This document shows positions 13,256 through 24,409 of a stretch of DNA of 64,000 bases, piece by piece. A program made the position numbers and the translations under genes. A model generated the notes under the pieces. It ran no database searches and was not told where the DNA came from. It was given only the letters and a program-made list of their open reading frames with translations. Position 1 is the first letter of the stretch. Every line of letters starts with the position of its first letter. This DNA is from Blastobasis lacticolella (Eukaryota > Arthropoda > Insecta > Lepidoptera > Blastobasidae), in assembly GCA_905147135.1 (NCBI GenBank), contig LR990054.1, positions 12,685,001 to 12,749,000 on the forward strand, read 5' to 3'.

Positions 13256-14873
13256 CTAAACAAAAAAGAATTTAAAACAGGTTGTTTCTAATATGCTATC
13301 ACTACATTAGTGATGTGCATTGCGGTAGGTGAAATAAATAATGACAAACAAGAATAATGCCGACTCTCAGTACTGATCTTTCATGCAACTACAGCCACGA
13401 CTAATTGTTGACGATACCTATTAGATGAACACGTTGCAGGTATCTATTGGTTTATGGTCTAATAGAGCAGCGTACGAGTATCTAACAGAATATAGCGTAT
13501 TAGGTCTAATCGTAAATTAAATTGAGTTTGCAATTGATTATTAGATATGTATTCGTTTGGATATCATGGAATGACAGAATTACGCACATTGCATTAGTAT
13601 CTAAATATGGAATAGCATGTTTTGTACCTACAGAACCAATGTGTAATAAGTAAGTTACAAAACGTGCTACTAGTAGCTACTGTTTCGCTTGGGATCATCA
13701 ACAAAAAACTTGAAGACCGAAAACCACGCAGCAAAGAACCTTCGACTCACAAGAAACTTAATTCAATTAATAAATAAATTACATTTCAAATATTTAAATC
13801 GCTCGATTATATCAAATTGAATCATTGAATTAAACCCGAGGAAGGACCTCCCATCAAATTACAAGTGGCAAATTCTGTGTTTATCGTATCATGCGATCTC
13901 ATGTCGACAAAACGAATAACACCTTCGCTCCGCGCATGACAAATGCCGGGGTCCAATAATCGCATTTACACACAGCACTGGATCATGCAATATCCAACTC
14001 TAAACCAGAACCACAAGGATAAGAATCCATTGAAGATACTCTTGCACGGACACTCGATAATGATCGAAATAAGTTAAATAATGATGTACTCCAACCAGTA
14101 AATAGCGAATCAGTGAATTTATAAGCGCAAGGAAGGAAAGCAGAAGTTGTAGACTCAGTCTGACCTAAAACGCTAGCGACAAAATCGTAGATTCTTACGC
14201 AAAATTGAAATGTTTCGGTGAGTCAACGTTATGTACCAGTATTAGATTTCGATTTGAACATTGTGCGGATAGGGGAGATTTACGGAGAGACAAGACTGTG
14301 CGTGTTTGTAGCTTTGGTGGTCTGACTATACCTACCGAATATAATGTCATAGGCTTTACTTTCACTTGAATTTAGAGACTTAAATCCCATACAAAGCATT
14401 ATGATAATGTAGTTATGTATACATTGGTTACAATTAAACGTTTATGTATTCATTTTTAAGTGGAAGAAGCGAGAGAAGTTTGTCAACAAGAACGTAGCAA
14501 GTAAATTGGAAAAGTCGGGAAGAACAGAAAATATTTTTTTTCTATGGCTTTTTTGAATTAGGTAAATTTAACCTGATAATCTCTGTCAGGTCAACTATCT
14601 CCGTCATAAAAACATCGTCTTTCAGATCATTAACACTAACGACTTGCTTTAGCTACGTACGTACGTACCCTCAAGAGAGATTCTTTGTATCTACACTACA
14701 TATTTACATTAAAGTTGGGAACAAGTTTAACGAGTTCGGCCTTGAGCTGAGCGCATTTCGTAATCCACTAATCACTTTTGATAATATTCAAAGATATTCA
14801 TAACGAACATTGTAATAGGCGTGTAACGTTTTAATTATTCAGATTCATTGTACATTGTTAAGTGACAAAAATT

Positions 14874-15241
14874 TCATTGGCGCCGCAGTTCAGGCCTGAG
14901 GTATAAATGATTTATAGGGTAACTGTTTCGACATTTCGAAAATGCCGAATCACTGTCCTCATCTTCGACAGAAACCAAATCGTATTGGTAAGTAATAAGG
15001 TCCGTTTTGCATTCTTCCACAGGAGGAGCTGCATCCAGCATCGCGTTGTCATCTTGTTGTTTTTGACAATCATCTGATCCGTTAGCTCGTTTATTCCAAT
15101 GCTAATGATGGTATAATTGACAGAGGGCAAACTATTGTTCCTATTGTGTTCTATTGATATTTGGGTTTTGTCGCCTTGTAATGGGGCTATTTCGGTGTTG
15201 TTTGAAGGCTTGGCATCGGTTTTATTTTGTCCATTCTGATG
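14874..15241 (-). pseudogene. Possible frameshifted terminal exon, unidentified protein
   Basis: On the minus strand, the acceptor ACTAAATAG at 15242 follows a T-rich tract. One frame then reads about 55 protein-like codons (HQNGQNKTDAKPSNNTEIAP ... SLPSVNYTIISIGINE). From about 15101 this frame turns Leu/Trp-rich and implausible, while a second frame opens right after its own TAG (15104-15102) and continues protein-like: NGSDDCQKQQDDN, then TDLITYQYDLVSVEDEDSDS, stopping at 14876-14874. The change of frame equals loss of one base near 15090-15101. This could be a pseudogene, an assembly indel in a live exon, or coincidence. No domain recognised; the second part is strongly acidic and soluble. 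No second copy was seen in the window. Confidence 0.35.
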
Positions 15242-15269
15242 CTATTTAGTTGTATAAAAACAATGAAAT

Positions 15270-18200
15270 TTGCTAATCGTAGATACCCACTACCAATACC
15301 AATATTGATAAGTTTTCTATATAAATAAATAAAATCGTAAAATAGTAACTATTAAATATAAAAATAATGTTTAAGATTAAGACATTATTCTTCATTTGAG
15401 TAATTTCAAATTACAATAACACTTAATAATAACGCTGTCAATTTAACGCATATATGTGGCATCCTACGCGTTAAATGCGGGTTTTAAATGATGTTCAGTT
15501 AACCCTTTTTTGAATGTTACGGCTTACCAATTCAAAGTTCAATAGCTGATTGCATGATCGTTATACGGGTGTAAGCGTAAATAATAAAATCTTTTATTTT
15601 TCTAAATATACAAAAAAAAAATTGTATAGTAATTGTTGGTAATAAATGTATAGCAAGTTTCCTAAGATAATCGAAACCACTACCTACTTAATCAAAAAGA
15701 CATAAACAATCTTAAACATACACTCAAATGTTCATAACATAAATTACCCAACACCGTAAACAAAGTAAATCAACATTACCGTAATCCTGAAATATAAGAA
15801 CCATTTAAAGTGCAAAACACTTGTATCAAGTCGCGAACATTTACCGGTATCGTTTATTATATCAGCTTATGGTCACAATCGAAATGTAGGTACATTCGGA
15901 TTCAGATCGTTGTCACCTCTCGTTATATCTTCATTGTTATTTACAGTACAATAAATGTATGTATGGACATCAAAAACGCTTTTTGTATTATGCTACTTGA
16001 CTTTCTCAACGATTTTTTGGACAAATACCATAATATCAGGCGATTTTGACATTTCAATGCAAGGAATTCGGGTAACAGTCTATTAGGTCTTCTTATATGG
16101 TTGTATTCCGGATTCATCGTCAGCAAATGAAGTCCGTCTGATGGGAACTTTCTGGTGCAAAATTATGATATTATTATCTTCAAATGAGTATTGAAAGTAA
16201 CATACGGAATCCTAAAATTACAACACAAATTATAATACTTATTCATTAAAGCGGCCTTATGTTATTTAAATTGTAACCCATTATTAATAAATAACTGTTG
16301 TAATATCATCATCACAGCCCATAACAGTCCACAGCGAGATTAGGGCCTCTCCCACGAAAAGGAAGGTTATTGCTATAATCTTCACGCTTGGCAGGCGATC
16401 GTAGTGATATAAATATAACAATGAAAGACGCTGCTGCCCATTTTCCTGCCTATGGAGACTAGATCTTATGCCTCGAAAACATAAATCGCCTTGTACGACA
16501 CTCACTAGTGTAAGGGGTTGGTACTATTTTGCTCTGCCGGACAGCACACGGCCAATATATTCTACGGTTGTAATATATCCTAATATAATTCATGTCTCTT
16601 AAATCCCACATTTTATTTCCTTTCTTGTTTTCACCAGCCTTAGTATAAATAAAAAAAACTTGAAGCAAGCGAAGCCGGGCATGAAAGCTCAGTAATTCAG
16701 GCGAAGAAAGTCAGTTAAAGAGCTCATACGGCCACCCGGTGATCTTTCGGGTGTTGCGAAATTAAGATTTAATTGTGTTCCTTTTGCGTGTGCGCTCAAA
16801 TCCCTGCCACGAGATCAGAGATTGCATTTTACAACAATTAAGAGGGTGGACAACCGGACAACAAGTTGTATAATTCAAGTATCTGTATGGAGTTACTTTA
16901 ATATAATACCGGGGCAGTGCTTTACTTGAATTAATAAAGCTGTAATTATGCAGCCCCGCAAGAGGTATTAATGATGAACAATTTTAATTGGATCTAGTGC
17001 TTGGTTTTGTTTGCACAGAATTAGCTGCCAGGCGCTGCCAGGCCTTTCAGTGCAGCTATTTTTAATAAGTAGGCAGGTACCGTGCGTTGATTGAGTCCAA
17101 TATGGCATCGGTCATTTTTTATATCCTCGTTGTTTACATCCCGTACATTCTTGAGCATGTCGTAACTGAATGTGTTAAATTTAATACAGTCAATGCGCAG
17201 TCTTTTGTAAGGCAGACAGTTTTTAAAGGGAAGTATTTCACATAAATGAACGCAATAAAGTATCATTACGAACACAATGTCACAATACCCGGCACCGCGA
17301 GGGTCACGAGTGAGATCCCGAATCAGAAATATGACCTGAAAAATTGCGACTCTACGGCGCCAGCGGAATTATTTATTGGAAATGCTCGCTTCGGAGATTT
17401 TGTAGCGATGCAACTCTCCAAGTTGCCGGCTCCAGAGCTTTATTCATAAGTCATGATCCTTGTTTTATCAAAATATTGTATAGTGGGCGGAGAGTTTAAT
17501 AGTATTGAAGACAATGTCTGTCTTCACGTCACATCAGTTGACTGTAACTGTCTACTGCTGGACATGTCTGACTTGTGTATAAAAATATATTGTATGGCGA
17601 AAATGACGGAAACTGTAAATTTCATTCAACAAGCAAATTCTTCAATTTCTTACAATCAAATGGATAATCCGAACCTTGTAGGTATAATTTGACATTTTAT
17701 TGTGATAATTCATATACCCTATTCATAAAATTACGCCTGGTTAAAAAGGAAAAGGGTTATTCTCAAACCCTTATAAATACTAAAGAAAATATTTTTAATT
17801 TTATTTTCGGGACTTTTCGGCTTCTTAACATAATATATTTTCGTAATCAAGTAGGTATTATTTTGATACGTTATGTACACTTGCAAATATTTGAGCATAT
17901 GTTGCGAAAAAAACGCCAATTACATAGATGCAATCGGCCCAATATATTGAAAATGATTGCATTGAAGTACCTAGCAATTTAAAAATCGGTTCATTATATA
18001 TGTCAGCCAGTATGTCGACCACAAGTAAAGCTGTCATACAATGGCCAGATATAAATCAAAGTAGCACCGTTAATCGGAATCTGATCAATACATCGGGCGA
18101 TTCCGAGAAATCCGTCTCAATCAAAGGCTTCCGCGGCCGAATAATAACGGTCCCATTTGCCACTGATTTGTCGCGAAGCCGTGATTTATTTCTGGTTTAT

Positions 18201-19040
18201 CTTTTGTTAATTTATCGCTCAATCAACGTCGAGACGGCGCGTTGGTTCGCGCTGATTGGATCCGCGCATAATTATATATTTTGACATGAACGTGGCAACT
18301 TTCGTGGCAGTCGGTAAGGGCAGGGATCGTGGGAGCGGGTTCCCATTCGCCAGCGGACCGCTAAATGGAAGAGGTACGAAGCTTGGTATGGAGTTCGGAG
18401 GAGCAATGTCATCACATTAATTCGGATTGCGGTGATATGTGAAGTCAGTAGAGTCCCAGAGGCACTGCTCTCACGAGGGTTAGGTGTGAACGTCGATGTG
18501 AAGCAAGCAATTCGTTATCAATGTAGCGCGACATTTTAGAAGTAGTATCTAGCTTCTATGATTTCGTTGCATTTAGGAAGCTACCCTGTGAGCTATAGGT
18601 ATTCATAACTACGCAACTTTGTACTAAATAAAGAAAGTGACAACGGTAATAAGTAAGGAAGGGAAGTTTACAGACATTTACAAACTTGAAATGATATCAC
18701 AAGCTGACTTTAGTTTCAATCATGTAGCGTTCACAAGGCGTAGTGAATTTTGGCCCGCGGCTGTTCGCTAAATTGTCCGACACGCCACTTTCACATTTTG
18801 ACTTAATCACTTCTTATAAATTCAATCGAATTCCACCAAGGGCTCAGAAGGTACGGGCAGATATGTGCAAATATTTTTAAATTGTTATCTCTTCTGTGTC
18901 AAGTCTCGCTATGTGTAATAGGTAAAACTTTAAGATGGAAAGTGAACAATGTATGCGATTGTTTGATTTCTTCGAATAGATACTTGTTTAGTATAGTCCC
19001 TTATCTCTGAAGTTTACAGATAAAATTCTGAAATAATAAA
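15270..19040. other. Non-coding, possible conserved regulatory DNA at 17.0-18.4 kb
   Basis: Apart from the repeat at 16308-16505, nothing recognised. The 17000-18400 part is less AT-rich, with homeodomain-like TAATTA/ATTA words and several unspliced open frames (longest 118 codons, 17928-18284). Composition suggests regulatory sequence rather than a gene; conservation cannot be judged here. Confidence 0.4.
16308..16505 (+). mobile_element. Copy of the 43.8 kb repeat family
   Basis: CATCACAGCCCATAACAGTC, GGGCCTCTCCCACGAAAAGG and CGCCTTGTACGACACTCACT identify it; more diverged than the copy at 30.3 kb. A 50-bp scrap of the same 5' part is at 91-140. Confidence 0.6.
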
Positions 19041-19044
19041 CCAT

Positions 19045-19265
19045 GGAGCGTCGGTGGTCGAGTCATTTTTGTTTATGGTACCGGGAGGTACCGGGTTCGA
19101 ATCCCACGGCAGCCATGTATCAATGAGTTATATACATTATTTGATATGATGAAACCTGCACATTCAGGCGACTGAAGGTGTTACCATGATCCAATCTGGT
19201 CAGGTTCCCCTGGTCACGGAGGTCAAATGGCAGTCGTTCCACTGTAGCTCAATATATTACAAATA
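19045..19265 (+). mobile_element. tRNA-headed SINE, 3'-truncated or rearranged
   Basis: Starts GGAGCGTCGGTGGTCGAGTC, keeps the B-box GGTTCGAATCCCAC, and runs through the GATCCAATCTGGTCAGGTTC body and GTCGTTCCACTGTAGC before losing similarity near 19265. The family's distal part (the part with GGACATTAA) is missing. Confidence 0.7.
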
Positions 19266-19714
19266 AAGCAGCTGTATCTGCCAATTAAAAGTAATAGGTA
19301 CCTACCTAAACGTACTTGATACACGAACACGCATCCACCCAAAAGAATGCGCCTCACTTTCCGTCACCAAAGTAACACACATATGAGTCGTTTAACCTAG
19401 CCTATGTGGCCTGCGTCTGCGCCGATGGCGTCCCTTGATAGGCCGCCTACGCACGGCGCCGCGGCCCGTGAGAACGCACGCCGACAAACAATAATGCGAA
19501 TAAAACGCATTTAATATCACCACAAATAACATTTCATCCTGACACAATGTTGCGTGCAACAGTTTTGTTACGGCACGTCAAGATTAAAGGCTTGAGCGCT
19601 CCTAACTTGACGGGAGAGGAGAAAAGCCCACGAAATTCGTGGTCGGGGTTGGTGACTCTTGTTGCACACTTGTTTATTAGTGTTCAATGACCCAAAGAAA
19701 GGATTATAAAACGA

Positions 19715-19924
19715 ATCATCTTGGTGCTAATGTCCCGGTTATACTCTGGCGCAAGAGGGCCCTAGGGTCGCTTTGACCATGATCTAAGATTTGGCAGAAC
19801 AGATACTTACAGCAGAGTGACTGCTGAACCTGACCAGATTTTATCATGGTTACACATTTTCAGTTTCTTCATGATATTCTCCCGCACCGTACGACATTTA
19901 TATATACGTTAGCATTCAACTAAC
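19715..19924 (-). mobile_element. SINE fragment lacking the tRNA head
   Basis: Minus-strand copy of the same SINE. It has the tail text near 19715 (plus-strand view CATCTTGGTGCTAATGTCCC), the GACCATGATCTAAGATTTGG body and the GTTAGCATTCAACTAAC inner border, but stops before the promoter boxes, as expected of a 5'-truncated insertion. Confidence 0.65.
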
Positions 19925-20069
19925 TTTGTTTTCAGCATAAAAAGTATAGATTGTTGCAGGCATTTAGTATGTACCGAAGGATAAATGCCACTTATCATCG
20001 AAATTTGCGTGGCCAAATCTAATAAGATTCGCCTTGCTTACCTACACACAAGAGAACGCGTGGATTTTA

Positions 20070-20195
20070 TCTACTACATCATCATCCTATCGGCCAATCC
20101 CGGCTTCGGCCAGGATCTGCTTTCCTAACTCATCCTACTCTACTTCATTGAGTCAATTCAATTCAATTCATTTATTTGATAAATTTACACGTCAA
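20070..20195 (+). mobile_element. Small non-LTR end fragments
   Basis: CATCCTATCGGCCAATCCCG, GCCAGGATCTGCTTTCCTAA and an ATTCA-type run (CAATTCAATTCAATTCATTT) look like two abutting LINE ends. Related short scraps are at 545-600 and 23622-23680. Confidence 0.4.
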
Positions 20196-20469
20196 ATGTT
20201 ATTGTTGAATGCTATTACAATTCTTGAGTAGTCTTCAGCATATACGACGCCCATCTCTACATGTTTTCCTTTCAGATCTTTTCATTGTTATATTGTTGTG
20301 TTTTTCCTTTTTAGGTGCTAAGACTATCGTCTAACAATCACCAACAGTTAGGGAAAACCGATTCGCCAGAACCTCGTTCGTCAGTATAAGGACCGCGAGC
20401 AGTTAAGGTTGGTTAAGGCCCATAAGAAGGTGTTGTGGGACCTGTGTTTTATATAATACCTGCCAGGCA

Positions 20470-20690
20470 TTTGACCGCCATCTCACCTAGTGGTAAGTGA
20501 GGATGCGGCCGAATATGGATCACGCTTGTCTAGGAACAGCCTATTCACTCTAGCCTTGAAGGCGTCCAGATTATAATGATCAGGGAACACACTCGCAGCC
20601 AAAGTGTTCCATTCCTTAGCGTACGGCATTATCAAAATGTTGAGACCCTCGCCTTTACTATACGTACCTTCACACCAATCAAGGGGATTT
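20470..20690 (+). mobile_element. LINE-derived fragment
   Basis: CGCCATCTCACCTAGTGGTA, AGTGAGGATGCGGCCGAATA, TGGATCACGCTTGTCTAGGA and GTGTTCCATTCCTTAGCGTA belong to a widespread lepidopteran retroposon end. A scrap with the same start (CGCCTGGTGGTAATGG ... GAGGCCGAAAATGGAG) is at 41281-41325. Frames are broken. Confidence 0.55.
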
Positions 20691-22254
20691 ACATTGCCTG
20701 TACTAAATTAAATCCATATAAGGAAAAATCTTATACGTTTTCCTGGTAAATATATTTAAACTATTCTTTTAATATTTTTTAAATATCTACCTACTATGTA
20801 TTGTCTTCGGTAGCTTCAAAGCTATGAGGAAAATTAAATATTGCACATTTGCTAAACTTAATAAACTAAATTTATTCTTAGTTAGAATTTGAGACCCCCA
20901 GCGCCTTACAAACGCATCAGATGAGCGTTTGTAAGGCACTGGAGGTAAACGGTAACTGTCGCTCATGACATCTACGATTAATGCACTTAATTTTCATGTA
21001 GGTGTCCTACAAATTCCTTCGAAGTAGATTGTTTCTCCTTCACGCAAATACTACTGAATGGATTTTGATGAATGACATTTGGCAGTAATATAGCTTATAG
21101 CCCAAAATATCACATAGCCTATAATTTTGGAACTGATCTGGAAGTCCGGAGTATAACAAAAATGCAGGACCGCAGATGTTTTGTCTTACACTGTAAGGGC
21201 CATGATATGTGTCGTGTCTGTAATTGTGCTGGCTACCTTATCCTTCAAACCAAAACTCAAAAAGGCAAACGACAACCAACAATCCTTGACGGAAGAAATT
21301 GATAAGGCGGTGGCATGACAGAATCCTACTGACGTACATACAACGTTATATTATATATGTAGAGGATAAGAAACAAAGAAAGAAGAAAGAAACTTTCAGA
21401 CATTTCATGAAAAATAATGTCGGCTCAACCTTTGACTGAGGAGTATCATATTGCGACCCGCATACGAGTCTTCGATGTGACCTATAACTATGACCCTAAC
21501 TGATCACTGCAGTAAAAACATGACACCCGACTAACTGTATACATATACCTAGCACGGGACGACAGAGAACTTTTGAGACGTTTGTTATTTTGTAGTTACG
21601 TTTGTAATACGCCAAAATAATTGTTAGGTTCAAAAAGCCCGCCTCTAGCTCAGAATATTAATATTAATATTTATCAAAATATAGGCGTACCTATAGATAC
21701 ACCGCTACATTATTGTTGCTTTTATTTTTCTATAAGATTCCTTATAGAAAAATATAGGTAACCTACCAATATAACACCTACATAATTCCGGGACTAAGGA
21801 CCCGCTTAGATGTTTCACAAAAAGCATTTACGGTAGGCAACTTTAGATCCACTCAGTTAAGCGAGGAAGTACAACCCTTCGTTCTTTTCACAAAAAGAAT
21901 ATTAATATACGTTGCTGAATAATAATACAGGCAACGTATTGGTGATACCCTAGTGTTGCTAATGTCCATAGACAGCGGCGACCTCTTTCTATCATCTACC
22001 GATTGACATAAAAACATTTTTTTTCCCTACTTTCCACATCGTGCGCTTACGCCGGTGCGGGCGAGCTGTCGTCGCGGCGGGGCGTAGCGCCACACCCCCC
22101 CATTAAGGAGGGCGGGTGCCGCAGCTGCGAACAGGAAGTTTCATTAAAATTGTTGCGCGCGACCAAGACTGCGCACGAGTTGAGTGGCGTTTGTTTGCGA
22201 GTGGGGAACAAATGGTCGAGCAGGTGGTTTCGTTTTTAATAGTAGGAATAATAA

Positions 22255-22415
22255 AAATAACCATCTTGGCTTTAATGTCCCTATTGTGCTCTCGTGTACG
22301 ACGGTCCGGAGTCCGTCTTGACCATGTTCCAGGATTTGGCATATCAGGTAATTTAATTACTGTGGAGTGACTGCCATCTGATCTCCGGAACCTGACCAGA
22401 TTGTGCCAAAATGAT
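22255..22415 (-). mobile_element. SINE 3'-half fragment
   Basis: Minus-strand copy of the same family covering only its distal half (plus-strand view CATCTTGGCTTTAATGTCCC through GACTGCCATCTGATCTCCGG). Adjacent 22.0-22.2 kb DNA is GC-rich and unrelated. Confidence 0.6.
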
Positions 22416-22589
22416 GATCGCTTTCATTGGCACATGCCTTTAACGTATGTAGTGTTTATATGTTTTAGCCTTATGGTATCCGGCACAGTAGTATGTTACA
22501 GTACCCCTTTGATTTCTAAACGGCAACTGTTTTAAACCAGCTACGAGCTCCTTAGACCAGAAGATGGGCAGCAGAGGTTTCTATTCCCT

Positions 22590-22870
22590 AATCGAATCGG
22601 ATTACGGCAAAACGCACGACTGATATGGAGGCGGCACTAGTCCAGCAGTAGGCGTTATGGGCTGTTGATGTGCGATTTTTCTTTAGGTCATACTCGTACA
22701 TAGCTCCAAAGTTTCCCTACTCAATGTTTATTCACACAGGTATCTGCGATAGCCTAAATCTAAGAGTTGTTTAATGACCGGTGTCACGATCACCCCAGTT
22801 TTAAGGGGCTTGCGTGATACAAACCTTTGGGGAGGCCTTTGCCCTACAGTGGGACACCGACGGCTACTAA
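22590..22870 (+). mobile_element. Two LINE 3'-end scraps
   Basis: At 22635-22665, GTCCAGCAGTAGGCGTTATG then GGCTGTTGATG, and at 22820-22865, TTGGGGAGGCCTTTGCCCTA then CAGTGGGACACCGACGGCTA, are plus-oriented ends of RTE-like elements (compare the reverse copy at 24243). A further scrap of the first type is at 52620-52645 in REEP intron 3. Confidence 0.5.
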
Positions 22871-22934
22871 AAGCCTTAGGGGGTGATTGTGAAATAGTTA
22901 GACAACCTGATAAGGATCTCATAAGCAAGAAGTC

Positions 22935-23060
22935 GAGTTTTTTTATGTTATACGGCAGACAAACAGGCAAGCGGACCACCTGATGGAAAGTGGTCACCGC
23001 CGCCTATGGACATCAGCAACACCAGGGGAATCACCAATACGTTGCCCGCCTCTGAAGAGA
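22935..23060 (+). mobile_element. Dispersed LINE-derived repeat
   Basis: ACGGCAGACAAACAGGCAAG, CGGACCACCTGATGGAAAGT, GGTCACCGCCGCCTATGGAC and ATCAGCAACACCAGGGGAAT form a block common in Lepidoptera. Diverged relatives: 30060-30220 (+), 57065-57145 (-) and a scrap at 63145-63180 (+). Confidence 0.6.
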
Positions 23061-24242
23061 CCTCTAATATACCTCTTGAAAATGGAATGGATGGATGAGT
23101 TCTTTGGAAATAGAACACCTCTACGGCTAGCTCTAACTAATTACAAATTCACTGACCTCTAAAGTTTTCTTTATCGTTATAAGTTGTTAAAGTGATGACC
23201 TCGAATTAGGTTAATATAGGAATAGAGATTAGGTGATACACTCTCTGATTATAGAAAGATAAATTTACCGACATGCATGCAGCTTGTGTGTAAAGTGAAT
23301 TACATTAAAAGATAAGCTCCAAAGCTGAGGCATAGCACAACGATTAATATGGCCGCTTGACCCCGGAGCCGCGAAGGGATTATTCTGTGTTCGAAACCAA
23401 TGATCCCAAAAATATTTAAATGATTTTATTTAAAAAATAACAGCGACAATTGCTCCTCTTAAATATATGATGATGAAAATATTATAAAACTATGGTAAAC
23501 TGTTTTCACGAAAAGCAAAGATATCTACTTAGGTAGATTTAATAAACATATTATTAATGCCACCTTCCAGGAGAGGATGTATCCCATAACGGAAACATAA
23601 ACGGCTGATATAGGTAAATCATCATCATCATCCGAGCTATCCCAATCCCGGCTACTGTCAGGGTCCGCTTTCCTGATTTGCTGATATAGGTAACATTACA
23701 TTACTAAATGATATCATAATATTATCTACAGCGCTTGGTGGAAATCGTTTAATATAAAAGTTAAATATTGACTCCATAAAAGCGAAATACATTTCAAAAA
23801 CGATTACGATAGGAATACAATAATTATAGGCACGTAATAAAAGAATCGAAAATATTGTCAAAGTGAAAACGAGACGGCTGCTCTCATAAAGATAACAAGA
23901 AACAACGCTTTATAATTATATCACATAGATTATAAAGTACCCATATCATGTCTTGTAATGTAAATTAATGTAACACAACATAAAACACGCGAGTTTCTAA
24001 AAAATGTTAATATAGAAAGCAATACTTCATTAGCCCAATTTAAATGATTAAGCAATAACGTGTTATGAAGCCCACGTGATTTATAATTATTGATAGGTAC
24101 CTATGTTTTACATGTACGCCGGAATATTTATTATTCGAACTGAATAACCAATCAAATAGAAAAAAATGAAATAATTTGCATTATAGATAACGAATTCGTG
24201 TAAACTGTAGGTACCTACATAGCATAGTAAAGTTAAATCACA

Positions 24243-24405
24243 GAATCATCAGGCCGAAAGACGCCCACTGCTAGGCATAAGCCTCCCCCAGATATCTCCA
24301 CAAACGCCGGTCCTGTGCCTTCCGCATCCAGCTAGTACCTGCGATCTTTACCAAGTCGTCGGTCCACCTTGTCGTCGGTCCTACCCACGCTGCGTCAATG
24401 ATACA
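24243..24405 (-). mobile_element. RTE-like LINE 3'-end fragment
   Basis: CATCAGGCCGAAAGACGCCC, CACTGCTAGGCATAAGCCTC, AACGCCGGTCCTGTGCCTTC and TTTACCAAGTCGTCGGTCCA are the familiar minus-oriented end of lepidopteran RTE elements. No reverse transcriptase frame remains. Confidence 0.65.
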
Positions 24406-24409
24406 GAAT

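Noticed and set aside
17928..18284. 118-codon plus-strand open frame
   Set aside because: No homologous motif or splice sites; the DNA looks regulatory. Kept only as part of the non-coding entry.
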